From NCBI GenBank assembly GCA_964505725.1, contig CAZDJK010000048.1, forward strand, positions 6,013 to 70,012: a stretch of DNA of 64,000 bases, read 5' to 3'. A program made the translations under genes and the position numbers. Positions within the stretch are counted from its first letter, which is position 1, and each line of letters opens with the position of its first letter. Below are positions 52,392-60,698 of the stretch, in pieces. The notes under the pieces were generated by a model that was given only the letters and a program-made list of their open reading frames with translations, did no database searches and was not told the origin of the DNA. This DNA is from CAVRJC01 sp964505725 (GTDB taxonomy: Bacteria > Actinomycetota > Acidimicrobiia > IMCC26256 > DASPTH01).

Positions 52392-53048
52392 TCAGACGGC
52401 GCGCGCGAACGCGGCGACGTCACCCGTGCGGACGCGCGACGCGGCACCGCGACCCTCCGTGCGCACGTGCATGCGGCGGCCGGTGAGCATCCCGGTGTCG
52501 TCGAGCCCGTACCACGTGCTGCCGTCGGCGTGGAGCGTGAGCACCGCGTCGGCCGGCCAGGTGTTGCCGCGCACGACGAGCACCGCGCCGCGTTCGCGTG
52601 CGCGCGCCACCAGCCGGCGGGCGTCGCCGACCCGCACCCCCCTCGGCGCGTCGGCCACCACCACGCTCACCCCGTCGAGGAGCGCGGCGGTCACGGCAGC
52701 CCAGCGGGAGGGGGGAACCCGCCGGACCACCGTGAACCACTCCAGGGCGACCCCGGCCTCCCGCGCACCGAGCGCACCGAGGCTCCCGTCGAGATCGACG
52801 GCCGCCGCCCACTCCCCCACCGCGGTGAAGGCGGCCGCGAGCCCGAACGCGAGCGTGGTGGCGCCGGCGCCGGGCGCGCCCGCGACCCGGAGCACCGAGC
52901 CCCGCACCACCGTGCCGCCCGGGACGATGGCGCCCAGCTCGCCGTCGAGCGCCACCGCGCGGTCGCGTGCGAGCACGAGCGGGCGCACCCGATCCTGGGC
53001 AGTCCCGGGAGGCACACCGTGCTCGACGGGGTGGAGGGCCACGGCCAT
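52392..53048 (-). CDS. imuA': ImuA'-like RecA-fold protein
   Basis: 218 residues from ATG 53048. A RecA-like core with VLRVAGAPGAGATTLAFGLAAAF, a P-loop lacking the usual Lys, and AALLDGVSVVVADAPRGVRVGDARRLVARARERGAVLVVRG as the Walker B region. Position directly upstream of imuB, size and SOS box identify it as ImuA', which contacts ImuB and is required for induced mutagenesis in mycobacteria. Sequence similarity among ImuA' proteins is low, so context carries most of the call. Confidence 0.85.
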   Translation of the reverse strand: MAVALHPVEHGVPPGTAQDRVRPLVLARDRAVALDGELGAIVPGGTVVRGSVLRVAGAPGAGATTLAFGLAAAFTAVGEWAAAVDLDGSLGALGAREAGVALEWFTVVRRVPPSRWAAVTAALLDGVSVVVADAPRGVRVGDARRLVARARERGAVLVVRGNTWPADAVLTLHADGSTWYGLDDTGMLTGRRMHVRTEGRGAASRVRTGDVAAFARAV

Positions 53049-53064
53049 GGACCGGCCATGTTAC

Positions 53065-53078
53065 CGAACGTACGTTCG
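53065..53078. promoter_or_regulatory. LexA (SOS) box upstream of imuA'-imuB
   Basis: CGAACGTACGTTCG is a perfect palindrome with half-sites CGAAC/GTTCG and 4-nt spacer. It ends 17 bp upstream of the imuA' ATG. Context ACCGAAC....GTTCGAT equals that at dnaE2, so both mutasome units should be repressed by the same LexA. Confidence 0.9.
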
Positions 53079-53124
53079 ATCCGTCAAGCCCCGGGCGGCG
53101 GACCGGGGCGGGCCGCGCCGCGCG

Positions 53125-53487
53125 TCAGGACGGGCCGCGGATCGGGATGGGCTCCACCCCGATCGCGCGCAGCGACTCCGGCGACCAGCCCGCGTCGTCG
53201 CCGTAGTAGCCGAAGAGGTGCTCGACTGCCTCGAGCACCTTCGGCTCGAGCTCGGGCCACCGCTCCGCCGGCGCCTCCACCGTCACCACGTTGGAGTACA
53301 CGGTCACCGACTCGGCACCCATCGCGAACAGGCGCGCCGCGAGCACGTCGGGCGGACGGTCACCCTTGGCCGACTCGGCCGACGCGTAGCGCTCGATGGC
53401 CATGCCGGTGAGCGAGCGATTGGCGTCGAACATGCGTACCGCGGGCGACGCCCCGGCGCGGACGGTGACGGTGATGAGCTGCCCCAC
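53125..53487 (-). CDS. NifU/Nfu N-terminal-domain-like protein
   Basis: 120 residues from GTG 53487. VRMFDANRSLTG...RYASAESAKGDRPPDVLAARLFAMGAESVTVYSNVVTVEAPAERWPELEPKVLEAVEHLF follows the pattern of the Nfu N-terminal domain (residues such as A..A..S.LA..LF...GV.SV.....VTV....W.EL). The cysteine-bearing C-terminal NifU scaffold domain is missing, so cluster assembly on this protein alone is unlikely. Function unknown. Confidence 0.7.
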   Translation of the reverse strand: MGQLITVTVRAGASPAVRMFDANRSLTGMAIERYASAESAKGDRPPDVLAARLFAMGAESVTVYSNVVTVEAPAERWPELEPKVLEAVEHLFGYYGDDAGWSPESLRAIGVEPIPIRGPS

Positions 53488-53542
53488 GGGACGGGAGCTT
53501 ACCGAGGCGCGTCCGCGGCGAACGGAGTGAGCGACGGACCGC

Positions 53543-54112
53543 TCAGCTGTTGCGACCGAGCGCGGCGAGGAGAAGGGTCTGCGGGCCGGCGTCGGCGGGC
53601 ACCGCCTGGGGCGTGCCGAACGCACCGCTGCCCTGCAACGCCGCGAGCTGCGGCTCGAGCACGGCCCAGCAGGCGTCGACGAGATCGGGTGGCAACGAGG
53701 TGTCCTGCCCCGTCGACTTCGCGACGTCCCATCCGTGCACGAGCACGTCGATGAACCGGTGGCCGCAGTACACCGATCCCGGGACCGGGCCGTACGAGAC
53801 CGCGCACGGTGCGTCGAGCGCGCCCGGCGCACGGAACGCCGCGTCCGCCACCGACGCCGAACGGTCGTAGGCCGCGAGCGGATCGTCGCCGAGCACGTCG
53901 CCGTCGAGGCGGTCGCCCACCTCCTCGATCGTCTTGCCGCCCGCGAGCTCGGCCGCCCATTCGTTGCCGGTCACGATGTGGTTGACGAGCTCGCGCACGG
54001 TCCAGTCGTCGCAGTCGGAGACGACCGCCCACTGGTCGTCACCCACACCGGCCACGTACCCGCGCGTCACTGCTAGCGCGCGCGCGTGCACCTCGGGCAG
54101 ATCGACGTCCAT
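53543..54112 (-). CDS. TIGR03086-family metal-binding protein (mycothiol-type DinB fold)
   Basis: 189 residues from ATG 54112, behind GGAGGAG. RALAVTRGYVAGVGDDQWAVVSDCDDWTVRELVNHIVTGNEWAAELAGG gives the first helices with a metal His; GHRFIDVLVHGWDVAKSTGQ gives the next two His. Family members are related to mycothiol-dependent maleylpyruvate isomerase and probably bind zinc. Substrate unknown. Confidence 0.85.
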   Translation of the reverse strand: MDVDLPEVHARALAVTRGYVAGVGDDQWAVVSDCDDWTVRELVNHIVTGNEWAAELAGGKTIEEVGDRLDGDVLGDDPLAAYDRSASVADAAFRAPGALDAPCAVSYGPVPGSVYCGHRFIDVLVHGWDVAKSTGQDTSLPPDLVDACWAVLEPQLAALQGSGAFGTPQAVPADAGPQTLLLAALGRNS

Positions 54113-54162
54113 GCTCTCCTCCTGGTCTCGCTGAGTTCGGCTGGTCTCGCTGATCTCGACGC

Positions 54163-54846
54163 CTACGCGAACAGCCGTCCGGGCGGCGGGGGCACGCCGG
54201 GCCAGCACAGGTGCTCCATGAAGATCCACGAGCGACGGTGGATCGCGCTCGGACCGTAGCCGCGCAGGGCGGCCTTGTGCACGGGTGCCGGGTAACCGAC
54301 GTTCGATTCGAAGTCGTACGCCGGGTAGTTCACCGCCTGGTCGACCATCATCGCGTCGCGCGTCACCTTCGCCACGCAGGACGCGGCGGCGACCGCGAGG
54401 CACGTGACGTCGGCCTTGACCACCGTGGTGACGCGGGCACCGAGGCCCAGATAGTCGTAGTTGCCGTCGAGCACGATCCGCTCGGGGACGTAGCCCTGCG
54501 CCTCCACCTGCGCGAGCGCGCGTCGCCCCGCGGCACGCAGCGCCGCGGTCATGCCGAGCTCGTCGCACTCGGCGTGCGAGGCGTGGCCGACACCGATGGC
54601 GACGGCCCAGCCCCCGACGGCGCGCGCGGCACGCTCGCGCTCCGGGCGGGTGAGCTGCTTCGAGTCGCGGACGCCCCGGAGGTGCTCGGGCGCGGGAACG
54701 ACCGCCGCGACCGTCACCGGGCCGGCCCACGCGCCCCGCCCGACCTCGTCGATCCCGACGACGACGCGGTGGCCGCTCTCCCAGAGCTTCCGCTCGAGGC
54801 GGAGCGTAGGGAACTGCGGTCGCGCGGCGGTCCTGGCGGCGGGCAC
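54163..54846 (-). CDS. rnhB: Ribonuclease HII
   Basis: Removes ribonucleotides from DNA and RNA primers from RNA-DNA hybrids. 227 residues from GTG 54846. Catalytic acids appear in VVGIDEVGRGAWAGPVTVAAVV (Asp, Glu), RIVLDGNYDYLG (Asp) and VAKVTRDAMMVD (Asp). The C-terminus YGPSAIHRRSW matches RNase HII. Length normal. Confidence 0.94.
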   Translation of the reverse strand: MPAARTAARPQFPTLRLERKLWESGHRVVVGIDEVGRGAWAGPVTVAAVVPAPEHLRGVRDSKQLTRPERERAARAVGGWAVAIGVGHASHAECDELGMTAALRAAGRRALAQVEAQGYVPERIVLDGNYDYLGLGARVTTVVKADVTCLAVAAASCVAKVTRDAMMVDQAVNYPAYDFESNVGYPAPVHKAALRGYGPSAIHRRSWIFMEHLCWPGVPPPPGRLFA

Positions 54847-54899
54847 GCGCCGGACGCTACCAACCCGGGTTCCGGCACCGACGGAGCCGGCGGCCCCGG

Positions 54900-55319
54900 C
54901 TACTCGAGGCGCCCGATGTTGGCGCCCTCCGCGGGATCGGCCGCGGTTGCGAACCAGGCGTCGAGCATCTCGCGGGCCACCTCGGGGGTCGCGAGGCGCA
55001 GGCTCATGACCAGCACGTTCGCGTCGTTCCAGCGGCGGGCCCCGGCGGCGGTCGCGGCATCGGTACAGAGCGCCGCACGCGCGCCCCGTACCTTGTTGGC
55101 CGCGATCGACGCCCCGGTCCCCGTCCAGCAGAACAGGACGGCGGTGGCGACGTCGCCCCCGGCGACGAGCTCCCCGACCTCGCGCCCGACCTCCGCCCAC
55201 TGCTTGTCCTCGCCCGCGGGCGGCCCGACGACGACGACCTCGTGGCCCCGGCTCTCGAGGTCGGCCAGCACCGCGTCGGTGAGGGCGGTGCGCTCGTCGG
55301 ACCCGAGCGCAACCTTCAC
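54900..55319 (-). CDS. rpiB: RpiB/LacA-family sugar-phosphate isomerase
   Basis: 139 residues from GTG 55319, overlapping the upstream stop by 4 bp (GTGA). KVALGSDERTALTDAVLADLESRGHEV opens the fold; AVLFCWTGTGASIAANKVRGARAALCTDAATAAGARRWNDANVLVMSLR contains the RpiB active-site loop, with Cys followed by W-T-G-T-G. Family members interconvert ribose 5-phosphate and ribulose 5-phosphate or act on related sugars. The usual GSD-H-G motif reads GSDERTA, so a relative with a different substrate is possible. Confidence 0.82.
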   Translation of the reverse strand: MKVALGSDERTALTDAVLADLESRGHEVVVVGPPAGEDKQWAEVGREVGELVAGGDVATAVLFCWTGTGASIAANKVRGARAALCTDAATAAGARRWNDANVLVMSLRLATPEVAREMLDAWFATAADPAEGANIGRLE

Positions 55320-55948
55320 GTCAATGCGCGCCGGACGTCGGCCAACGTGGTGAACGGCTCGTACGCCACACCCGAGAGGTCGCACCAGCTCGCCAGCGAC
55401 CCCTTGGCGAACACCACCTCGGCGAGCATCGCGGCCTTGCGGTCGCTGATGCCGTCGCCCACGAGCACGGTGGTCCGGTGGCGATACCGCGCTTCCTTGA
55501 TCGGCGCCTGCTTGCACACGCCGCAGCTCGTGCAGGGACAGCAACGGTCCTCGTGGGGGAACTCGAGCTCACCGGTGGCGAAGTCGACCGTGTTGGTCAG
55601 CACGTCGACGCCCGCGGCGGTGCACGCGTCGTGCACGTAGAAGCCGAAGCCGTCGGACACGACCGTCACTTCCGCGCCGGCGGCGCGCAGCTCGCGTACG
55701 AGGGGCTCGAAGTCGGGGTCGAGCGGAACCTCGGCCGCCACCTCGCGGAGCAGGTCCTCGTCGCCCTGCACCAGGTCCCACTCGTCGATCAGGCACTCGC
55801 GGCTGCCGATCTCGCCGCGGGCGTACCGGGCGTCGATCTCCCGCCAGTCGCCGGTTCCCACCCGCTCCAGGATGTGGACGCCGACGTCGCGCACGGTGAT
55901 GGTGCCGTCGAAATCGAGGAACACCGACGCGCGCAAGAGGTCGATCAC
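55316..55948 (-). CDS. HAD-superfamily phosphatase, MtnX-like
   Basis: 210 residues. HAD motif I VFLDFDGTITVRD, motif II VTVVSDG, and motif III/IV KEARYRHRTTVLVGDGISDRKAAMLAEVVFAK place it in subfamily IB near MtnX (2-hydroxy-3-keto-5-methylthiopentenyl-1-phosphate phosphatase) and PSPase. An insert FPHEDRCCPCTSCGVCKQAP carries five cysteines, likely a metal site. Overlaps rpiB, so both may act in one sugar-phosphate pathway. Confidence 0.85.
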   Translation of the reverse strand: MIDLLRASVFLDFDGTITVRDVGVHILERVGTGDWREIDARYARGEIGSRECLIDEWDLVQGDEDLLREVAAEVPLDPDFEPLVRELRAAGAEVTVVSDGFGFYVHDACTAAGVDVLTNTVDFATGELEFPHEDRCCPCTSCGVCKQAPIKEARYRHRTTVLVGDGISDRKAAMLAEVVFAKGSLASWCDLSGVAYEPFTTLADVRRALT

Positions 55949-55990
55949 GACCTCGCAGGGTAGCGGCCGCTCCCGGAACGAGAACCGGAA

Positions 55991-58396
55991 CTAGAAGTGG
56001 TGCGGCACCGAGACGACTGCGACGTCGGGCTCGAAGAGGAGCCGCGCCTTCATCTGCAGCGCGCGATGGTTGTGGAGGCCGTGCTGCCACCACTTGGGCA
56101 CGAACTCGCCGATCACCACCGTGACAAGGTCGGCCCCTTCGCCCTTCAGCGCGTCGACCTCCTGCAGCAGGGGATCGTCGATCTCGCGGTACGGCGCGGC
56201 GACGACGTCGAGCGGCACCGGGATGCCCTCCTCGAGCCACCTCTCCTCGAGCGACTCGGCGTCCTCGGGGAGCTCGGCGATGTGGACGGCGCGCACGCGA
56301 TCGGGCCCGAGCAGCTCGGCGACCCGCAACGCCTCGCGCACGCCGGCGTGGAGGTTGGCCACCGGCACGAGCGCGACGTGAAAGCGCGGCGGGCGCGCCA
56401 CGAGCGTCCGGTCCTGGCCCAGCGTGGGGAGGTTCACGACGACGACGCCGGGTTCGAAGAGCATCCCCGCCTTGAGCCGCAGCGCGGCATTGTGCCGCAC
56501 GATGGCGCGGATGCGGGCGTCCTCGATGGTCTCGGGCACCACGACCGCGACGACGTGGCCGGGCGTCTCGGCCCGCTCGGTGCGGACGACGCCACGCGCG
56601 GTCCGCACGAGCCCGCGCTGCAGGGGCACGAATTCGAGCGGGCGGCCGTACCGGGCCCAGAACGCGGCGCCGAGGTTGCGGTCCTCGGCGCCCACGTGCA
56701 CCGCCCGCACCTTGTCCGCGTCGAGGTGGTCGACGTAGCGCATGGCGCGGTCGAGGCCGTCGTCGACGCGGGACACGAGCACGACCGCGTCCAGCCCGGA
56801 CGCGCGGCTCGACGCGAGGTCGAGGTCGGGCGAGTCGAGCCCTGCGGCCACGTGGTCATAGTGCTTGTTCACCCGCACCAGCACCGCGACCGTCAGCGGG
56901 ACGACCACCATGATGATCCACGCACCATGGGTGAACTTGGTGATCGCGATCACGACGCCGACGACCCCGGTGGCGATTGCGCCGATGCCGTTGATGAACA
57001 GGCCCTTCCGCCAGCCTTCCTCCTTGATGGTCAGGTGGCGGCGCGCCATCCCGGCCTGCGACAGCGTGAACGACGTGAAGACGCCGATCGCGTAGAGCGG
57101 GATCAGGTTGTGGACGTCGGCCTGGAAGATGACGGTCAGCACCGTCGCCAGCGCGGCGAGGGCGATGATGCCGTTGGCGAACACGAGCCGGCGGCCCCGC
57201 CGGGTGAGCGGCGAGGGGAGGAAGTGGTCGTGGGCGTGGAAGCTCGCGAGGCGCGGGAAGTCCGCGAACGACGTGTTCGCGGCGAGCACGAGGATGAGCA
57301 TCGTGGCGACCTGGACGATGAAGAAGCCGAAGTCGCCGAGCGGGCTGTGACCGACGATCGCCCGGGCGATCTGGCTGATGACCGTCGTCTTGTCGCTCGG
57401 GACCGGCTTGAGCCGCGAGGCGAGGTAGGAGATCCCGAGGAACATCGCGCCGAGGAGCACCCCGAGCCACGCCATCACCTTGCGCGCGTTCACCCATTCC
57501 ACCGGCTTGAACGCGGGAACCCCGTTCGAGATCGCCTCGACGCCGGTCATCGCGGTCGAACCGCTCGCGAACGCGTGCAGGAGCATGAAGAGACCGAGCG
57601 ACCCACCGACGGTGGTTGCGGTGGCGTGCGGGTGGATGGGCGACAGGTCACCCGCAGCGGCGCGCGCGAGCCCGATCACCACCAGCAGCAGCACCGACAC
57701 GACGAAGAGGTACGTGGGCACCGCGAAGATGCGGCCCGATTCCCGGACGCCGCGCAGGTTCATCCACGCGATGACCCAGATGAGGAAGACCGCGAGCACG
57801 ACGCGGTAGGGGTAGATGGCGGGCAGCGCCGAGTACATGGCGGCGACCCCGGCGGACACGCTGACCGCGACGGTGAGGATGTAGTCGGTGAGGAGCGCGA
57901 CGCCGGCCACCTGGGCCGGGAGCAGGCCGAAGTTGTCGCGGGTGACGATGTACGCGCCGCCGGCGCTCGGGTACGCCTTGATCGTCTGCCGGTACGAGAA
58001 CACCAGGATCACGAGCAGCAGCACGATCCCGGCGGAGAGCGGCATGAGGGTGCCGAACGCGAGGCTCCCCGCCCCCGCGAGGAGGAGCACGGTGAGCATC
58101 TCCTCCGTCGCGTACGCCACCGAGGAGAGCGCGTCGCTGGCGAACACCGCGAGCGCGGTGCTGTTGCCGAGGCGCTCGTGCATCTCCTGGTCGGTCCGGA
58201 GCTTGCGCCCGAAGAAGAGGTTGGCGGCGCCGGCCCGCCGCGTCGACAGACGCGGTGGCCCCTTCGGTGCGGCGCCGTCGGGCGGGCGCGGTGGAGCCGC
58301 GGTGGTTGAGCCGTCCGGGCCGGCAGCGTTCGGGCTGCCGCGCCCCCGATCTAGGCTCTCGCCGGTGGAGGTGCCCGAGAGCGTCTTCGCCACCAC
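55991..58396 (-). CDS. KimA-like APC-superfamily potassium transporter with two USP domains
   Basis: 801 residues; start GTG 58396 or 58393. Residues 1-55 are a Pro/Gly-rich tail. The membrane core (about 75-500, roughly 12 helices) has NSTALAVFASDALSSVAYATEEML, YPSAGGAYIVTRDNFG, and HAFASGSTAMTGVEAISNGVPAF, the wording of KimA/KUP-like transporters. The cytosolic part contains two USP-like segments (GLDAVVLVSRVDDGLDRAMRYVDHL... and HVALVPVANLHAGVREALRVAELLG...). B. subtilis KimA has about 600 residues with one such domain and is controlled by c-di-AMP. Predicted H+/K+ symport. Divergent from a KdpD/KdpE-like pair. Confidence 0.82.
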   Translation of the reverse strand: MVAKTLSGTSTGESLDRGRGSPNAAGPDGSTTAAPPRPPDGAAPKGPPRLSTRRAGAANLFFGRKLRTDQEMHERLGNSTALAVFASDALSSVAYATEEMLTVLLLAGAGSLAFGTLMPLSAGIVLLLVILVFSYRQTIKAYPSAGGAYIVTRDNFGLLPAQVAGVALLTDYILTVAVSVSAGVAAMYSALPAIYPYRVVLAVFLIWVIAWMNLRGVRESGRIFAVPTYLFVVSVLLLVVIGLARAAAGDLSPIHPHATATTVGGSLGLFMLLHAFASGSTAMTGVEAISNGVPAFKPVEWVNARKVMAWLGVLLGAMFLGISYLASRLKPVPSDKTTVISQIARAIVGHSPLGDFGFFIVQVATMLILVLAANTSFADFPRLASFHAHDHFLPSPLTRRGRRLVFANGIIALAALATVLTVIFQADVHNLIPLYAIGVFTSFTLSQAGMARRHLTIKEEGWRKGLFINGIGAIATGVVGVVIAITKFTHGAWIIMVVVPLTVAVLVRVNKHYDHVAAGLDSPDLDLASSRASGLDAVVLVSRVDDGLDRAMRYVDHLDADKVRAVHVGAEDRNLGAAFWARYGRPLEFVPLQRGLVRTARGVVRTERAETPGHVVAVVVPETIEDARIRAIVRHNAALRLKAGMLFEPGVVVVNLPTLGQDRTLVARPPRFHVALVPVANLHAGVREALRVAELLGPDRVRAVHIAELPEDAESLEERWLEEGIPVPLDVVAAPYREIDDPLLQEVDALKGEGADLVTVVIGEFVPKWWQHGLHNHRALQMKARLLFEPDVAVVSVPHHF

Positions 58397-58408
58397 GCCA
58401 TCCTCCCG

Positions 58409-59830
58409 GTGGCGTCGTCAAGAGACCGTCAGCGGCTCCTGGTGACGCGTCAAGATCGCGTCAAGATCGGGCTCGGCGGGGCGGCGGCGCTGGCGCTCGT
58501 GGTCGTGGCCACCGTCGTGTGCCGGCTCCTCGACGTCGATCTCACGGTGGCGGCCCTCGTGCTGCTGGTCGCGGTGCTCGTGGCGACCCTGCTCGGCTGG
58601 ATTCCGGGGGCGGTCGCGACACTCGCCGGGTTCCTCGCGCTCAACTACTCGTTCACCGCGCCGACCGGCAGCTTCGACGTCCAGAAAGGCGACGACCTGG
58701 TCGCGCTGTTCGCGTTCGCGGCCGCGTCGGCGATCATGGGCTGGACGGTCACCCGGCTCAGCGCGCTGCGCCTGGGCGCGGAGCAGCGTCAACGCGAGAC
58801 GCAGATCCGCCTCGACCTCACCTCACGGCTCCTCGCAGGCGAGGATCCCGACACCGTCGTCGCCGGCGCGGCCGACGCGCTCGTGGGCCTGTTCGGGCTC
58901 GCGCGGTGCACGGTGCGCGCGGGTTCGCTGTCGGCGTCGGCAACCGGCGCCGGTCCCGAAGGGCCGCCGTTGACCGTCGCCATCGGGCCGCTCGAGGTCA
59001 TCGCGGCGCCCCGCCAGCACCCGCTCTCGACCGACGACCGCAACCTGCTGGAGGCACTCGTCGCCGGCCTCGGTGCTGCGCTCGACCGGCTCCGCCTCGA
59101 AGCGGAGGCGCGCGACGCGCGGGTCGCGGCGCAGGTGGGACGGACCCGGTCGGGTTTCCTGTCGGCGGTCACGCACAACCTGCGGACGCCGCTCGCGTCG
59201 ATCAAGGCGGCATCGTCCACGTTGCTCTCGCCGGAGGCCCGGCTCGACCCGGCCGATCGCACCGAGCTGCTCGAGACCATCCACGACGAGACCGACCGCC
59301 TCGAGCGCCTGGTGAACAACATCCTCGAGCTCAGCCGCATCCGCGCCGGCGCGCTCGAGGTGCACCACGAGCAGGTCGACCTGCGCGACATCGCACAGGC
59401 CGCGGTGCGCCGGCTCCGGCCGATCGCCCGCGCGCACCGGGTGCGGCTCGACGTGGCCCCCGATGTCGGCGACGTCCCGGTCGACATCGAGATGATGGAG
59501 CAGGTGTTCGGCAACATCCTCGAGAACGCGCTCCGGTTCGCGCCCCCCGGATCCGAGATCCTCGTGCGCGTGCGCTGCGCGAGCGGGTCGGTGGTCGTGA
59601 CCATCGCCGACCACGGGCCCGGCGTTCCCCTCGAGGCGCGGGAACGCATCTTCGACGAGTTCGTGCGCGTCGACGGCCGTCCCGATGCGACCGGGACCGG
59701 GCTCGGGCTCGCCATCGTGCGCGCCCTGGTGAACGCGCACGGGGGCGACGTGTGGTGCGACGAGACGCCAGGAGGCGGCGCGACGTTCGGGTTCTCGATC
59801 CCAGGCCGGGCGCCGGTGCAGACGCGATGA
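58409..59830 (+). CDS. kdpD: KdpD-like sensor histidine kinase lacking the N-terminal sensor
   Basis: 473 residues from GTG 58409 (GTG 58442 also possible). Four clustered membrane segments (about 20-117) form a DUF4118 domain, followed by a GAF-like stretch, then FLSAVTHNLRTPLASIKAASS with phospho-His256, and HATPase_c motifs (FGNILENALRFAPPGS, IADHGPGVPLEARERIFDEFVR, GTGLGLAIVRALVNAHGGDVW). E. coli KdpD carries an additional about 400-residue KdpD/USP sensor part that is absent here. Likely senses K+ or turgor. Overlaps kdpE by 4 bp. Confidence 0.87.
   Translation: MASSRDRQRLLVTRQDRVKIGLGGAAALALVVVATVVCRLLDVDLTVAALVLLVAVLVATLLGWIPGAVATLAGFLALNYSFTAPTGSFDVQKGDDLVALFAFAAASAIMGWTVTRLSALRLGAEQRQRETQIRLDLTSRLLAGEDPDTVVAGAADALVGLFGLARCTVRAGSLSASATGAGPEGPPLTVAIGPLEVIAAPRQHPLSTDDRNLLEALVAGLGAALDRLRLEAEARDARVAAQVGRTRSGFLSAVTHNLRTPLASIKAASSTLLSPEARLDPADRTELLETIHDETDRLERLVNNILELSRIRAGALEVHHEQVDLRDIAQAAVRRLRPIARAHRVRLDVAPDVGDVPVDIEMMEQVFGNILENALRFAPPGSEILVRVRCASGSVVVTIADHGPGVPLEARERIFDEFVRVDGRPDATGTGLGLAIVRALVNAHGGDVWCDETPGGGATFGFSIPGRAPVQTR
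58448..58469. repeat. Tandem 11-bp direct repeat near kdpD start
   Basis: GCGTCAAGATC occurs twice back to back (58448-58458, 58459-58469); a third TCAAGA lies at 58418-58423. Direct repeats with 11-bp period are a common layout of OmpR/KdpE-family operators. It lies within the first codons of kdpD, 50-75 bp from the divergent transporter start. Operator function is speculative. Confidence 0.35.
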
Positions 59831-60510
59831 CCACGATCCTCGTGGTGGAGGACGACGCCCCGCTGCGCCGCGCATTGCGGACGAGCCTCCGCGCGCGCGA
59901 CTTCGCCGTGGTCGAGGTGGCGAGCGGCGAGGAGGCGGTCGTGATCGCGGCCGACGGCCGCAGCGACGTCGTGCTGCTCGACCTCGGGCTTCCCGACCTC
60001 GACGGCATCGACACGCTGCGGCGGATCCGGTCGTTCAGCGACGTCCCGGTCGTCGTGCTCACCGCCCGCGACCGTCAGAGCGACAAGGTGACCGCGCTCG
60101 ACGCGGGCGCCGACGACTACGTCACCAAGCCCTTCGACACCGAAGAGTTGCTGGCGCGCGTCCGCGCCGTGCTGCGGCGGGTGCCGCAAGCCGAGAGCCA
60201 GGCGACCATGCTCGTCGTCGGCGCCCTCGAGGTCGACTTCGTGCAGCGCCAGGTGCGACGTGCCGGCGAGCCGGTGCACCTGACCCGCACCGAGCTCGAG
60301 CTGCTCGAGCTGCTCGCCCGCTACCCGGGGAAGCTCCTCACCCACGAGTACCTGCTGCGCCAGGTGTGGGGCAAGAGTTACGGGTCGGAGAGCAACTACC
60401 TGCGCGTGTACGTCGGGCAGCTGCGGCGCAAGCTCGGCGACGACGCGACCAACCCGCGGCTGATCGTCACCGAACCGGGCATCGGCTACCGGTGGATCGG
60501 CGGAACGTGA
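59827..60510 (+). CDS. kdpE: KdpE-like OmpR-family response regulator
   Basis: 227 residues from ATG 59827 (ATGA overlap with kdpD). Receiver with VVEDDAPLRRAL, phospho-acceptor Asp52 in VVLLDLGLPDLDGID, Lys in YVTKPFDTEELLARVRAVLRR; then a winged helix (VHLTRTELELLELLARYPGKLLTHEYLLRQVWGKSYGSESNYLRVYVGQLRRKLGDD...YRWIG). The wording is typical KdpE. No kdpFABC genes are in the window; the divergent KimA-like transporter is the likely target. Confidence 0.92.
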   Translation: MTTILVVEDDAPLRRALRTSLRARDFAVVEVASGEEAVVIAADGRSDVVLLDLGLPDLDGIDTLRRIRSFSDVPVVVLTARDRQSDKVTALDAGADDYVTKPFDTEELLARVRAVLRRVPQAESQATMLVVGALEVDFVQRQVRRAGEPVHLTRTELELLELLARYPGKLLTHEYLLRQVWGKSYGSESNYLRVYVGQLRRKLGDDATNPRLIVTEPGIGYRWIGGT

Positions 60511-60698
60511 GCGCGGACGACCGCCCGCCGGTCGAGGTGAGCATCGTGCCCCACACGCACTGGGACCGCGAGTGTTCGAGGGTGTTACGGCGCAACGGTC
60601 ATAGGGCAGAAACCTGCACTGACCTGCACTTCTACTGCTCGGCGGTACTCGTCATTCCTCGCAAGTTTCGAACTTCTCGCGGACTAACCGCGGACTAA
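60507..60698 (+). pseudogene. GH38 alpha-mannosidase cut after about 22 codons
   Basis: GTG 60507 overlaps the kdpE stop (GTGA). The first residues MSADDRPPVEVSIVPHTHWDRE are the start of glycoside-hydrolase family 38 alpha-mannosidases, in which VPHTHWDREW is the metal-binding motif. At about 60573-60575 the expected Trp codon fails and the text becomes unrelated, with a stop at 60696-60698. The other about 800-1000 codons are missing from the window. This marks a recombination or insertion junction. Confidence 0.72.

Noticed and set aside
53499..54032. Minus-strand frame of 177 codons over the TIGR03086 gene
   Set aside because: Arg/Gly-rich alternative frame of a clear protein-coding gene.
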